Source: Pseudodesulfovibrio nedwellii (GTDB lineage: Bacteria; Desulfobacterota; Desulfovibrionia; Desulfovibrionales; Desulfovibrionaceae). Taken from it: a stretch of 64,000 nt of DNA. The position numbers and the translations under genes are program-made. The notes beneath the pieces are model-generated. The model was not told where the DNA came from. It searched no databases and saw nothing but the letters and a program-made list of their open reading frames with translations. Each line of letters starts with the position of its first letter. Position 1 is the first letter of the stretch. Below are positions 54,801 through 64,000 of this stretch, piece by piece. The DNA is taken from assembly GCF_027923765.1 (NCBI RefSeq), contig NZ_AP026709.1, forward strand, positions 925,501 to 989,500. Reading direction: 5' to 3'.

Positions 54801-57800
54801 GCCGGAGATAGTCCAAGTCACGCTGCCATCAGGATTAGTAACAGTCCCTTCATCGACAAAGGAACCGAGATCAACATCCAAAGCATCATGCTCTTCTGGT
54901 GTATAAGTAATTTCAACCTTGGTGATTGTATCGGAATCGACATCCGAGATATCCACGGCACCGGCAACAGAGAGAGGTGCATCACCTTCAGTAAAGGTCG
55001 CGCCATGATCCGCACCAGCCGCGCCAGGATTTTCATTGGCAAGGACGTCATCAAAATCGTCATCATCAACAGAACTCTGTTGATCATCAACTTCGATATC
55101 ATTGTTATTATTAAGACTATCGCCAAAGGTAGCTTCGGAATCATTCGGATTCAACGTTGCATCGTCAAAATGAACGTTCTGAGTCGTGGCGCCACCATCA
55201 AAGGAGATATCCCACTCATTGTTGGTTGCATCCCACACGAATTCAGGGGTTCCGGTAGGAGTGGAACCATATTCGACATCAACCAGGAAGTAATGCAGAT
55301 CCTGACCGTCACCAAATGTGGTGAGGACATCGCCAACATTTGCATCCTGTACGTCTTCCATAATGATTTCAGGATTCACGGGCTTACCGTCAACCATCTC
55401 GTAAACACCAATCATGTTATGGTAGCCGGCGGTATGACCTTCGAAAGTCACTGTACCAGCTGAGAGGTCGAGGGTAGGAGCGTCATTAGAGCCGGTAATG
55501 GTAATGTACAGAGAAGCCTTAGAATGAGTCTCTCCGTCAAATACCGTGTAATCGACCTTAATGGGGCCGTCACCATAGACTTCGCCTGCTGCCAAAGACT
55601 GGTAGGAGGACGGGTCAAAAGTGTAGGAACCATCGTCGTTGAAGGTCAGACCTTCGGGTGCATCGGCCGGGTTGTCGAGAGAGAACTCAAGTTCACCAAG
55701 TGTATTATCAAGATCGATATCATTGTCGCCGACGTTCAGACCGGTCGCCGTTGTATCGTCTTCATTAATGGTCAAGAAATCATCTGCCGCTTCGACTTCC
55801 TGATTCACAGGGCCGTCAGGCTGAATGTTGATGGTAACAGTGGAGGCTCCATCAGGATCAACCAATGCGCCGTCGTTACCAGGCTGACCGGAATCAACAG
55901 GAATGTAATCAAAGGAATCAGTATCAGTGAACTCTGCATCGATGTAGCGAAGTTCCCAGTTAGAACCATCCGCATCGGAAACGGTGCTGAAAACTATTGT
56001 ATCGAATTCAAAACCAGAAACCGTGATGGAATTGAACAAGTCTCCGTCGCTGCTAACAGAGCCGGAATTAACCTCTTCACCGTTTAGGTATGCGGTCCAC
56101 TCAGCGGTCGCATTCTGATAATTATTGCCATCAGGATCAAAATGCCCACCCAAGCCATCGAAGCCGATTTCTGCGTATGAAACGGTTGCGCCATTAAAAC
56201 TCACGGTCAGTTCGTCACTACCGGGTCTATCTGGCCCAGCATTGAGGCCCTTGTCGTTACCACCGTTACCAGTGGCATCAGCAATACCAAATCCTATGTG
56301 ATTTTCCTGTCCATGGAACTGTTGGAGTTCTGCGGCTACTCCATCGCTGGTCACGCTGGTGGTTACGGAAACACCATCGCCAAGGTCCATAACGCGGTTC
56401 AGGCCATCGGATTCACCCCAGTTATCAAGAGTCGCATCACCTGCAAGACGAGAACCAAGGAGCACACCGTCAATGCCGTCGGAGTCAGGAACATAGGTCA
56501 AACCATTCAGATCAAACTGAGTGCCGTTGCCGTCGATAACACCGTCGCCATCAGCATCGCTTGCCAAATCGTCTTCAGTCACTTCCTGACCGTTGTACAT
56601 CAACTTGCCGCCCGTGGGCAGCTCGGTGATCATAACGTCAAGAGCATCAGCATCGTCTTCTGGATCAGAAACATGATCGGCGTTGTCACCAATGCCACCT
56701 TCTGATCCATCAGCGCCGAGGAAGTCTACCGAGCCACCGTCAAGACCGACGGTCATGGTAAAGTCTTCGCCGCTCGGGGCTTCATTCACATTGCCAATCT
56801 GGACATTGATATCAACAGACTGACCAACACCGCCCTGCGAGTCCACTGGGGACACGGAGACTGTGTACTGGTTGTTTGCTTCGTAATCGAAGGTCGCACC
56901 GTCTGCGGTCACAACCTGATTTCCATCGATAGCGAACAAGAGGTCGGCGCTATCAACCGGGTTGCCATCTTGATCATAATATTGGCCGTCAGCACCAAGC
57001 TCGACATATTCGGTATCCGAAATCTCGATCTTGTTGATGACGTAATGCACATCCTGCCCTTCCATGTCGCTGGAGGCCAGTTCTGCAACAGCAACGGAAC
57101 CTGTCGCGTTTTCAACAACCGTGAAAATCGGATTGCCATCAGCATCAACCGAGCTGACAGCCAAGTTGTCAATACCAAAGGATTCATCGTTGAGATGGCT
57201 ATCCAAGTCGGCGGAGAATTCAAGATCAACCTGACCATCCGGGTTCGGGATAGTGATGGTCACATGGTGAATCTGATCAGTACCCCACTGCCAAGTATCG
57301 CCAGGCTCCAGATTTTCAGCATCGCCGGTCATCGGTGTAACCGTAAAGGTCACACCATTGGGACCGGTGAATGTACCATCTGTAATCTCACCGTCGATTC
57401 CGCGCCAAGACAAAATGGTCCCGTTCAAAGCATCATTATGTCCCAAATTAATTTCAGCGGTATCGCCGTTGACGGACATACTAAAGTTTTCGTTATCCCA
57501 AGAGTCAATTTCGTAGAGATCAAACTCTATGGTCATGGTGTCGGCGCCATCGGCAACCGCAAAAGTCTTAGTCAGTGTATCATTACCACCGAGGCGACCA
57601 AGGTAATCGGTCAGCGGACCATCAGTTTCAGTGACAGGGACATCGCCTCCGTTGACCAGCCAGCCATCAGCGCCGTCCTCAAAATCTTCCACCGGAGCGG
57701 AGACATTCGTGATAACCGGAGCATCGTTGGTGCCGTTAATCGTTACGGTAATGACCTGCGTTGCCGTGCCGTCGTAAGAAGTAACCGTTACGGAATCCGT

Positions 57801-59711
57801 CAAGCTTTCGCCATCACCAAGCTGTTGGATCGCTGCCTGTTCATTGCTGGCAGTATATGTCCAATCGCCATCGGCATTGATGGTAAAAGAACCGTACCCG
57901 TTGCTGCCCGGTGCGTCGGTCAAGGGTTGGAAAGTATCTTCAATATCAGGATTGGTGTTGCCCGGAACTGAAGGATCAGGATTGACTTCATGAACATCAG
58001 GATCACTCACTTCAAGAGAGCCCTGGGTGGTCAGATTTCCGACATCAGGTTCGACGACATCACTACCAGACTGGTACTGAGCACCATCAGGCAAATCTTC
58101 GAGAGTATTCGCGTTGTCATCTACCTCATTGACAGAAGCGGTAGCCACACCTTCATCATTCACCTCGCCCTCAACAACAGAGATGATCGCGGAATCATTT
58201 ACGCCTGAGACTGATATAGTCAATGTGGCGGTACTCGTGGCGTCACCATCGGTCACGCTGTACGTAAAGACATCGTCAACCGGGTCACTGCCAGCGGCCA
58301 ACTCATTGGCTGCATCTTGATCCGCTTCATAGGTGTAATTACCGTCAGCATCAATCTTCAGAGTACCGTAGGTTCCGACAATGACGAGATTACCTTCTGC
58401 ATCAAAGGAGTTAACAAACTCGGTACCGTATTGGATTCCAGCGATATGCAAGACGTCGCCAGTGTCAACATCAGAATCACCAGTCACAGCGTCTGTAAGG
58501 ACATTGCCGGTAGCTGGGACCAAAACGGCATCATCAACGGCCTCAGAGGCAGTATTCACATCGTTCACTGCGATCGGAGCATCGTTGGTACCATTAATAG
58601 TAATAGTCAAATCAGCTGGATCGCTGCTAACGCCATCCTGCCAATCATTCGTGGTAACGTAAGAAAAAGTCTCGGTGAGAATGCCGTCGTCATCAAGAGC
58701 ATTTACCGCGTCATTTTCATTATCAAGAGTATATTCGTACTCGCCGTTTTCCCAGACCCTCAATGTACCGTAATCGCCGTCAATATCGACATATTCGCTG
58801 GTACCGTCATAGTCATAAACAGCCTGAGTGTTGTCACCGTGGCTGATAGTCTCAACAAAAATCTGTGCATCATCTGCATCAGAATCCACTTTGCCATCAG
58901 CATTCACATCAGTAATGACATTTCCAGCCACAGTACCAATGTATTCGGCATCTTCGAAGATATGCCCGAATTCACGAATTGAATTCGCATCAGAAAACGC
59001 CTCGGGAGCATCGTTGGCACCGTTCACTGTAAAGGTGAGGTTGGCATAACTCAGGGCACCGGAGTCATCCATAATCGCGTATGTAAAGGAATCCGTACCG
59101 GAATTATCATAATTCAATGCCTCAAGATCAGCATTCTCACCATCATTATCCAATGTATACGTATATGAACCATCATTATTGATGGTCAAAGAACCGTAGT
59201 GACCTTGAACGGTGAATGAAGCCTGTGAAGGTTCAACCGCTCCCTCTAAACCACCGTTCACGAGCGAGGCATCATAATCAAGCTGATCGTCGATGTTATC
59301 CGAAGGATGTTCTGAATAAACACCCATGACGAAAAGACCGGATTCTTCACCGGGCTCATTGACCATGTCGTTGTCATCAACGTCCGAATCGTTTTCCAAA
59401 ACGTTGCCGGAAGCATTATACGGTCCTTCGGAATAGGGATGATACTCTTCTTCTCCGTCGGAAAGTCCTGTTTGTTCAGTATCAATGTATGGGAAAGGTC
59501 CGTCAGAATCTCCATGCTCAACAGCCTGCACGTTTGTATCAGCCACGGCCGTCGGCGCATCGTTAGAACCATGAACCGTAATGGTCAAACTGGCCTGATT
59601 GCTCACCGAACCGGAAGGATCTTCGATAGTATAATTGAAAACCTCGTCGTAATCTTCGCCTTCTTCAAGGCTATCAGCCAAGTCTTCATTTAATGTATAT
59701 ATAAGAACCAT
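51897..59711 (-). CDS. Giant VCBS/vWA surface protein, main (C-terminal) reading frame
   Basis: About 2,600 residues. It contains at least seven VCBS/cadherin-like modules ending in NDAP motifs ([74 protein letters not shown]). It also has a von Willebrand A domain with MIDAS start [11 protein letters not shown] and [10 protein letters not shown] (about 53.7-54.2 kb), and an acidic C-terminal region with GGDDTI-like turns and no membrane anchor. This is the plan of type I-secreted adhesins. The protein is extremely Asp/Glu rich, with few lysines. The true N-terminus lies in another frame (59686-60564); joined by one extra TA the gene would run 51897-60564, about 2,889 residues. ATG 59711 is only the nearest in-frame start. 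Confidence 0.85.
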   Translation of the reverse strand: MVLIYTLNEDLADSLEEGEDYDEVFNYTIEDPSGSVSNQASLTITVHGSNDAPTAVADTNVQAVEHGDSDGPFPYIDTEQTGLSDGEEEYHPYSEGPYNASGNVLENDSDVDDNDMVNEPGEESGLFVMGVYSEHPSDNIDDQLDYDASLVNGGLEGAVEPSQASFTVQGHYGSLTINNDGSYTYTLDNDGENADLEALNYDNSGTDSFTYAIMDDSGALSYANLTFTVNGANDAPEAFSDANSIREFGHIFEDAEYIGTVAGNVITDVNADGKVDSDADDAQIFVETISHGDNTQAVYDYDGTSEYVDIDGDYGTLRVWENGEYEYTLDNENDAVNALDDDGILTETFSYVTTNDWQDGVSSDPADLTITINGTNDAPIAVNDVNTASEAVDDAVLVPATGNVLTDAVTGDSDVDTGDVLHIAGIQYGTEFVNSFDAEGNLVIVGTYGTLKIDADGNYTYEADQDAANELAAGSDPVDDVFTYSVTDGDATSTATLTISVSGVNDSAIISVVEGEVNDEGVATASVNEVDDNANTLEDLPDGAQYQSGSDVVEPDVGNLTTQGSLEVSDPDVHEVNPDPSVPGNTNPDIEDTFQPLTDAPGSNGYGSFTINADGDWTYTASNEQAAIQQLGDGESLTDSVTVTSYDGTATQVITVTINGTNDAPVITNVSAPVEDFEDGADGWLVNGGDVPVTETDGPLTDYLGRLGGNDTLTKTFAVADGADTMTIEFDLYEIDSWDNENFSMSVNGDTAEINLGHNDALNGTILSWRGIDGEITDGTFTGPNGVTFTVTPMTGDAENLEPGDTWQWGTDQIHHVTITIPNPDGQVDLEFSADLDSHLNDESFGIDNLAVSSVDADGNPIFTVVENATGSVAVAELASSDMEGQDVHYVINKIEISDTEYVELGADGQYYDQDGNPVDSADLLFAIDGNQVVTADGATFDYEANNQYTVSVSPVDSQGGVGQSVDINVQIGNVNEAPSGEDFTMTVGLDGGSVDFLGADGSEGGIGDNADHVSDPEDDADALDVMITELPTGGKLMYNGQEVTEDDLASDADGDGVIDGNGTQFDLNGLTYVPDSDGIDGVLLGSRLAGDATLDNWGESDGLNRVMDLGDGVSVTTSVTSDGVAAELQQFHGQENHIGFGIADATGNGGNDKGLNAGPDRPGSDELTVSFNGATVSYAEIGFDGLGGHFDPDGNNYQNATAEWTAYLNGEEVNSGSVSSDGDLFNSITVSGFEFDTIVFSTVSDADGSNWELRYIDAEFTDTDSFDYIPVDSGQPGNDGALVDPDGASTVTINIQPDGPVNQEVEAADDFLTINEDDTTATGLNVGDNDIDLDNTLGELEFSLDNPADAPEGLTFNDDGSYTFDPSSYQSLAAGEVYGDGPIKVDYTVFDGETHSKASLYITITGSNDAPTLDLSAGTVTFEGHTAGYHNMIGVYEMVDGKPVNPEIIMEDVQDANVGDVLTTFGDGQDLHYFLVDVEYGSTPTGTPEFVWDATNNEWDISFDGGATTQNVHFDDATLNPNDSEATFGDSLNNNNDIEVDDQQSSVDDDDFDDVLANENPGAAGADHGATFTEGDAPLSVAGAVDISDVDSDTITKVEITYTPEEHDALDVDLGSFVDEGTVTNPDGSVTWTISGDASKADYEELLQSLTFENDSEALQDGTREITIRVNDGEDWSNPAQSTITVIGVDDPTSITDHTDGAVHEDAPADLDGNGFLVESGSVTFSDADGDGAMSTTHIDAVDANGNVLSTANVGTLTINDAGVWEYKIDNSLPEVQNQDSGESFDEYFRVYTEDGNDFTDIKVTVNGEDDNRVPNAVNDLAGGVDTSVTEGGISTSTNPSDYMLIVDTSGSLSHTAMAQTQTALTNMLQTLQGSLADGVTSKVSIINFWHETDVDTFTLTGGDSTAYDAAVAFIGTFAPGGGTDYTAAFQAATALLGPDPDPTQVIFLSDGEPTEGGDGWKNLITPIQENSDVNLIAVGVNMPAQYEGNMDLIDEGNDASMLDGNGLNGLLQDVLSQTTIPATTAEGNVLTNDSDPDGDALSVISITNDTETVDLVDNTNDGVDNPSATIVGTYGTLTINGDGSYEYTPDQAAANALGQDESETESFTYTISDGNGGEDSATVSFEVNGANDAPVAIDDSYHGINVTPGIDGDAPTYRDAFLNDFSEMPDGAVSVGNDGIQIRVAGSNMELVAVNGGLGIDSSYTETYQEWVSDGWFSGHYETRTRIIEDNDNQMDGADVNERVYIDVQDSAGSDSLNIRFGNIDSNDDARIRIVYTDGSTETVGSWNKVDLGNLSHDTLTVHAPNGWAISGVYVKASDNYDNFTIQSVSIPNAIMTDPGTADIPAAIDLGLADGGVITGDVLANDFDVDTGDTLSVIDVNGDDVSASGQTTIHGTYGDLTIEADGSYDYTLHDGWQDLDHTVTETFEYTVSDSHGAVDVANLEIPIHVNANVVTDATADTATGEFVMNGTTGEDLIYIADDATMVNLTDGGDDTIIVDPDYIGTAGGDITVSGFGDGDELVLNDMGDMFISIDHSGNDTVLTINEGAGDVNPGDDYTITLTDYSLHGVDQMDLPTGHMDISSDHESLNSLIQTIIDSPDKN

Positions 59712-60564
59712 CAGATTGAATAACCAAAGTCCCGTACAGCCCTTCAACAGTCTGCCCGGTTGACGGAATCTCGACCGGGCCAGGGTTCTGACCTGTGGAA
59801 TCAACGCCATCGTAATCGATGGAGTGCATAAGCAATGTATCATTAGAGTCTGAGGCGTCAGGATCGAAATCATTATCAATGACATTGCCTTCAATCGGTT
59901 CTTGAATTTGTGGACCATCAGTTTGATAATTGACGACAAAACCTTTGCCTTCCTCACCAAGACTAAAGAAATCACCTTCAAGGTCGCTATCGTAAAGTTC
60001 TTCTTCCTCAGACACGAAAGTGACGTGCTCACTCCCGTTAAAATCGGCATCACCTATTTCAGTGATCTCATTAAAATCGTCATTGGCTATGGGGTTTGTA
60101 TTATCTCCCGCCGTCCCGGAAACAGCTGTCAAAGCGCGACTGGCATATGCATCACTCTGTCCGCCCAAAGCATCAACCCCATCACCGATCTGACCGGGAT
60201 CATCCGAGTACTCACCTGCACCAGACCCTCCACCGTTGGCATCACCTGCGGTCTCCAACCCGGCATCAGCGCCATCAACGCCGTCGGCAAAAGCGAACAG
60301 ATACACATCACCGGCAACCTGTTCTCCATCCAGCATTTCAAAAATAGGCATGGACCCCGCATCTGCGAGAGCCTGATAATTTTCGAGAACAACCGTCCCA
60401 CCATTTTCAATGGCAATCGTAAGATTACCGTTGTTGCCGGTAAAAACGGCTTCGGAAATATCGAAAGTAAATTTGACGGGAACATCAGCGGTCATCTGAT
60501 AGGTGGTTGTCTGTCCTGCGCCGGGGAGAGAGACTTGAAGCATTTGGGTCTTGGGGTCGGCCAT
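59686..60564 (-). CDS. Giant surface protein, N-terminal fragment
   Basis: Start [20 protein letters not shown] at 60564 with GGAGG 6 nt upstream; 292 residues before the stop at 59686. The first 110 residues ([31 protein letters not shown]) resemble the N-terminal retention region of large type I-secreted adhesins. A Gly/Asp-rich linker follows and then the first VCBS unit, which breaks off at DGSYIYIK. The continuation, [20 protein letters not shown] and so on, is in the neighbouring frame, so this and the 51897-59711 frame are one broken gene. Confidence 0.8.
   Translation of the reverse strand: MADPKTQMLQVSLPGAGQTTTYQMTADVPVKFTFDISEAVFTGNNGNLTIAIENGGTVVLENYQALADAGSMPIFEMLDGEQVAGDVYLFAFADGVDGADAGLETAGDANGGGSGAGEYSDDPGQIGDGVDALGGQSDAYASRALTAVSGTAGDNTNPIANDDFNEITEIGDADFNGSEHVTFVSEEEELYDSDLEGDFFSLGEEGKGFVVNYQTDGPQIQEPIEGNVIDNDFDPDASDSNDTLLMHSIDYDGVDSTGQNPGPVEIPSTGQTVEGLYGTLVIQSDGSYIYIK
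59696..59703. repeat. (TA)4 dinucleotide tract at the adhesin frame break
   Basis: Four TA units exactly where the N-terminal frame must pass into the main frame. Adding one TA gives codons for S-Y-I-Y-T-L and an uninterrupted gene whose length (8,670 nt) is a multiple of three. A loss of one unit by strand slippage is the simplest explanation; a sequencing error at the tract is possible. Confidence 0.75.
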
Positions 60565-61238
60565 GGGGTCCTCCAGTTGGGAATATTGAGCATGGAATAT
60601 GAGTTGCACAAGCGATTCGAATAATTTGAGCAGTTCAAAGAACTCTAGAGATTCGACACACTTTATACATATCGCGCTTTTTTTAGTCAATCTCAAAAAA
60701 AGCCAATAAACCAACCATTTGCCATGTGGAGAGTTCAACTCACTTCCCTAAACCCCTTCAACTCGCTGACAAAATCACCTACCTCTATTTATCACGTTTA
60801 TATCTGATTAATTTTATTTTTCCACAGCATGTTGTTAATAACTAACTTATACATTCCCAGTTTTCCACTGCCAAAAACCATAAAATAAATAACTTAACAC
60901 CCCGACATGATTGTATAAAAAATAAAAAAAATTCTATACCTAACATCACTAAAAAAGGGACAATAAAAATATTAAACGAGAAAACAACTCAAAAAAACAA
61001 TGGGAAAAAACAAATATCCCGGGCAAAGACATCCCATTCTTATTAAAATACACACAAATCAATTCATTCCACGTCAAGACAGAAAGAGCTTTTTGGCGGC
61101 AGTTCTAAGTATAAACATTACCGCCCACAGCTCCGAATTGACATACAACTAATTCCCACATAAAAACTTTTTTTGCACAGCATGTAATACCTAACCAAAG
61201 AATACAAACCATTAAAATAAAACAGTATCTTTATTAAT
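60565..61238. other. 674-nt AT-rich intergenic region
   Basis: Upstream of the adhesin (minus) and the HD-domain gene (plus). It probably holds the regulatory region of the adhesin. I see no open frame with a ribosome site and no tRNA or clear RNA structure. Confidence 0.55.
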
Positions 61239-61871
61239 ATGAACAAAACACACACTCAAATATGGGATATAGCTATTCCCTTTCAAGATAAAAGGGATGA
61301 TGCGGGGCATGCCTTCATCACTCTGGAATTTGCCAAGCAATTGGTTGATCTGGAGAATGGCAATCAAGACGTTGTATTGCCCGCCATCATTTTACACGAC
61401 ACAGGTTGGAGTCAATTGTCACGCGCCGAGTGGCAAGTGGTTTTCAGCCCTGATAAAACCCCAGAAGATGAAATGACCGTCCGCCTCCGACATCAGGAAG
61501 AAGGCGTCAAGATTGCCCAGCGAATTTTGCAACAAGTCAACTACCCGGAAGACCTGATAACCGAGATCGTGGAGATCATAGCCGAACACGACACACGGCA
61601 AGGCTTCATCTCCAAAAATGAAGGACTCGTCAGAGACGCTGACAAATTATGGCGTTTTTCAAAGACTGGCTTTGATGCAGATGTTGAACGTTTTAAGTTT
61701 GCCCCTCAAAACCTTCACGACACAATCCACCCTCAAATAGCATCTGACGGTTTCTTCTACTGCAACACTTCACGCGAGCTGGCTTACCTAGAACTCGAAA
61801 GAAGGCAACGGGAGTTCACGCGGGCCGCACTCGCACATCAAAGCGGCACTGACTACGCTCATGTCAGTTAA
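61239..61871 (+). CDS. HD-domain phosphohydrolase-like protein
   Basis: A 210-residue protein with the HD superfamily metal ligands: GHAFITLEFAKQLV (His), LPAIILHDTGW (His-Asp), RHQEEGVKIAQRIL and IIAEHDTRQG (His), then VRDADKLWRFSKTGF (Asp). The family hydrolyses phosphate esters or nucleotides, and a link to ppGpp or nucleotide metabolism is possible but not shown. It is an independent gene with its own terminator. Confidence 0.88.
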   Translation: MNKTHTQIWDIAIPFQDKRDDAGHAFITLEFAKQLVDLENGNQDVVLPAIILHDTGWSQLSRAEWQVVFSPDKTPEDEMTVRLRHQEEGVKIAQRILQQVNYPEDLITEIVEIIAEHDTRQGFISKNEGLVRDADKLWRFSKTGFDADVERFKFAPQNLHDTIHPQIASDGFFYCNTSRELAYLELERRQREFTRAALAHQSGTDYAHVS

Positions 61872-61899
61872 TTTTCATACTGTTTCATACCAGCACGAC

Positions 61900-61936
61900 A
61901 GCGAAGGCTGACCATACGGTCAGCCTTCACTTTCTT
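61900..61936 (+). terminator. Terminator of the HD-domain gene
   Basis: Stem GAAGGCTGACC / GGTCAGCCTTC with ATAC loop, followed by a T-rich stretch. Confidence 0.8.
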
Positions 61937-62024
61937 ATTATCCTTTACTATGAAGCCCCAACACCTTATTTGATGAATGCACGGCGGTTACCAGTCGCCA
62001 TACAGCGATATCCAAGGAGATATT

Positions 62025-63803
62025 TTGGCTCAAAACGTTAAACTCCATAAAATGAGCAACCGATACCTGCTCAAACGCAGCATCGGCTATTTTGGTCCTT
62101 ACAAAGGACGTGTCGTCCTTGCAATTGTTGCCATGCTTTTGTACGCGCCAATCGCTCCTGCTCTGGCCTGGTTGACAAAATTCATTACAGATGAAGTACT
62201 TATAGCAAAAGATATAAACACATTAGAACTCTGCATATACGGCTTTGCTGGCCTCATAATTTTCAAAGGATTGCTTCAATTGGGTCAGGTTTACGTGATG
62301 AACGCAACAGGAATACTGGTGTTGCGAGACTTGCGTCATGACCTTTTTCGAAAAATAATTCGCCTCCCTATGCCTTACTTCGCTGAAAGTGAAATAGGCA
62401 TGCTCATGAGCCGGATCGTGGCAGATGTTGTTGCAGTCCGCGTCTGTCTGCCCAGCGGAATCATGTTCGTCAGACAAATTTTCACCCTGATCGGCCTGAT
62501 CGGTACGACCATCTATCTTGATGCATACCTGGCCTTCTGGAGCTTGATAGTCATGCCTGTGGCTATCTATCCTTTCGTTTTCTTTGGCCAGAAAATCCGC
62601 AAATACGGACGCAAAATGCAAGCCGAGCTTTCAGGCATTAACGTTGTTCTTGAAGAAAGTTTCTCCGGCATCAAAGTTATCAAAGCCTTTGCCAATGAGT
62701 TCCGTGAAGAATCAAAATTCAACACGGAAAACAACAATCTGACGCGGATGATTATTCGCCGAATCCTTTATAGTGAAAGTTCTTCCAGAATCATGGATCT
62801 GATCGCTGCAGTGGCTGGTGGAACCGTTCTCTGGGTCGGCGGCAGCCGCGTCATCAACGGCTTGATGTCTCCGGGTGACCTTACGGCGTTCCTCGTCTGT
62901 CTTGTTCAATTGTATGACCCAATTAAAAAACTTAACGCCTCAAATCACCAGATCCAAGGCGGCCTTGCAGGCGCAGAACGTGTTTTCGACATTCTTGATT
63001 CACCAGATATTCTGGCAGAAAACGATGGCGCCATCGCCTTTAATGGCAAACTCAAAGAGCTTACCTTCAACAACGTCAGCTTTACCTATCCGAACACATC
63101 GGAACCTGCGATCCAGGACCTTTCTCTATCTATCAAGGCAGGACAGCGTGTGGCCATTGTCGGCCCCAGCGGATCTGGCAAGACCACATTGGTCAACCTG
63201 ATTCCGCGATTTTATCTGGCCCAACAAGGCGACATAAAAATCAATGGCACGTCACTTCAGGATTACACTTTGGACAGCCTGCGCCTCAACCTTGGCTTGG
63301 TCTCTCAGGATACTTTTCTATTCAACGCATCCGTGACAGAAAACATCGCCTATGCGCAGGACGAATACGACACCAAAGCAGTCACTCAGGCAGCACAAGG
63401 TGCATTCGCTCACGAATTCATCATGAAAATGCCCGAAGGCTACGACACTGTAGTAGGCGAAGGCGGCGTCAAGATATCTGGTGGACAAAAACAACGCCTG
63501 ACCATTGCCCGCGCCATCATGAAGAATCCGAGTCTTCTCATTTTAGATGAAGCCACAAGCGCACTGGATACCGAATCCGAAAGAATTGTTCAAAAAGCAC
63601 TGGATAATCTGATAGAAGATAGAACCTCCATCGTCATCGCGCATAGGTTATCGACGATTATGTCCGCAGATGTTATTGTGGTCATGGAAAAGGGCCGGAT
63701 TGTAGCTCGAGGCAAGCATGACGATTTGCTTGAGTCCTGCCCGCTATACAATCGCCTCTACCAAATGCAGTTCGAAAACCTCTGCTCTTCAGGGGATAAA
63801 TAA
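62025..63803 (+). CDS. ABC exporter, MsbA-like (fused membrane and ATPase domains)
   Basis: A 592-residue half-transporter. Six hydrophobic helices lie in residues about 25-300, and an ATPase domain is C-terminal: Walker A GPSGSGKTTLVNL, Q-loop LGLVSQDTFLFNASVTENIA, signature KISGGQKQRLTIARA, Walker B LLILDEATSALD, and the H-loop VIAHRLSTIM. It resembles lipid A flippase MsbA and other lipid or drug exporters. The start is taken as TTG at 62025 because AAGGAG lies 5 nt upstream; the ATG at 61977 has no ribosome site. Followed 9 nt later by a DUF922-like gene. Confidence 0.9.
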   Translation: MAQNVKLHKMSNRYLLKRSIGYFGPYKGRVVLAIVAMLLYAPIAPALAWLTKFITDEVLIAKDINTLELCIYGFAGLIIFKGLLQLGQVYVMNATGILVLRDLRHDLFRKIIRLPMPYFAESEIGMLMSRIVADVVAVRVCLPSGIMFVRQIFTLIGLIGTTIYLDAYLAFWSLIVMPVAIYPFVFFGQKIRKYGRKMQAELSGINVVLEESFSGIKVIKAFANEFREESKFNTENNNLTRMIIRRILYSESSSRIMDLIAAVAGGTVLWVGGSRVINGLMSPGDLTAFLVCLVQLYDPIKKLNASNHQIQGGLAGAERVFDILDSPDILAENDGAIAFNGKLKELTFNNVSFTYPNTSEPAIQDLSLSIKAGQRVAIVGPSGSGKTTLVNLIPRFYLAQQGDIKINGTSLQDYTLDSLRLNLGLVSQDTFLFNASVTENIAYAQDEYDTKAVTQAAQGAFAHEFIMKMPEGYDTVVGEGGVKISGGQKQRLTIARAIMKNPSLLILDEATSALDTESERIVQKALDNLIEDRTSIVIAHRLSTIMSADVIVVMEKGRIVARGKHDDLLESCPLYNRLYQMQFENLCSSGDK

Positions 63804-63812
63804 GGATACGAC

Positions 63813-64000
63813 CATGCGCCGCCTGATTCTGGCATTCTCCATTCTGCTGATCTTGGCCTCCCCCGCTCTGGCGGACATAGTCAGAACCGTCAGCACGGAA
63901 TATTATCTGGTGGAAGGACGTGATCCGAAAACTATTTTCACAAATCTGAAAAATCATTCTCCTTTGAACAAAGGAATCAAGACGTATCAGGCACACACAC
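63813..64000 (+). CDS. DUF922-like exported protein (3' end cut by window)
   Basis: 62 residues visible. The signal peptide MRRLILAFSILLILASPALA is followed by a stretch that reads YYLVEGRDPKTIFTNLKNHS then P, and an Ala-rich start to the next motif (QAHT), as in DUF922 (putative zinc-dependent secreted peptidase). It follows the MsbA-like exporter by 9 nt with AAGGA upstream, so it is co-transcribed. The metal-binding motif would be outside the window, so activity cannot be judged. Confidence 0.65.

Noticed and set aside
56970-57971. Long plus-strand open frames opposite the giant adhesin (up to 333 codons, also at 52101, 53163, 54765, 58317)
   Set aside because: They mirror a strongly biased minus-strand repeat protein, have no ribosome sites and encode no recognisable motif; shadow frames of a skewed codon composition.
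52000-59600. Repeated short units in the adhesin as a possible CRISPR array
   Set aside because: The periodicity is protein-level (VCBS modules ending in NDAP) with large spacing and variable length, not short identical repeats with uniform spacers.

Overview
The window looks like a chromosomal segment of a marine-type sulfate reducer of the order Desulfovibrionales (Desulfovibrio/Pseudodesulfovibrio group). This is inferred from gene content and order: psd-pssA-leuA-leuC-leuD-leuB in one direction, a standalone YcaO, a DUF1614 membrane protein, many small Desulfovibrio-like conserved proteins, and moderate base composition. No database search was possible, so the taxonomy is an inference.

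Layout. 1-9.8 kb: a truncated ABC-F ATPase, a GIY-YIG protein, two small coiled-coil membrane proteins, the minus-strand phospholipid/leucine operon (psd, pssA, leuACDB) and a DMT permease. 9.8-14 kb: a chemoreceptor, a methyltransferase-like protein and a tRNA cluster (Gly-Cys-Gly, then a duplicated stand-alone tRNA-Gly unit). 14-34.5 kb: mostly housekeeping and envelope genes: dksA, an NFACT/RqcH-like protein, a hemerythrin-PAS protein, a lysozyme-like protein, mutY, a TPR protein with a CCHC zinc knuckle, two glycosyltransferases, a MltB-like transglycosylase, a TolC-like channel, a MogA-like protein, rmlA, a hidden 47-residue membrane protein, a PilZ protein, a split RdgC, a GDSL esterase and a YcaO protein.

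34.57-43.93 kb appears to be a genomic island inserted in a tRNA-Leu(TAA) gene. An intact tRNA lies at the left end. A decayed copy of its 3' half, followed by a terminator, lies at the right end. The cargo is a broken IS3-family element, a lipoprotein alpha/beta hydrolase, a MalT-like (LAL) LuxR regulator, an autotransporter, a FecR-domain protein and a Sel1 lipoprotein. No integrase remains.

44.6-51.8 kb is a compact catabolic locus. An RpiR/HexR-type regulator, with a palindromic operator over its own promoter, precedes an amino-acid-type ABC importer (binding protein, two permeases, ATPase), a KDPG aldolase fused to a glyoxalase-like tail, a KDG kinase and a PLP aminotransferase. The set suggests uptake of an amino-bearing sugar acid or similar compound, transamination to a 2-keto-3-deoxy acid, phosphorylation, and cleavage to pyruvate plus a triose phosphate. 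The substrate is unknown. This locus is my best candidate for an undescribed pathway.

51.9-60.6 kb encodes a giant VCBS-repeat/vWA surface protein of about 2,889 residues that reads in two frames. The frames meet at a short TA-dinucleotide tract where one extra TA unit would restore a single gene. The window closes with an HD-domain protein, an MsbA-like ABC exporter and the start of a DUF922 protein.
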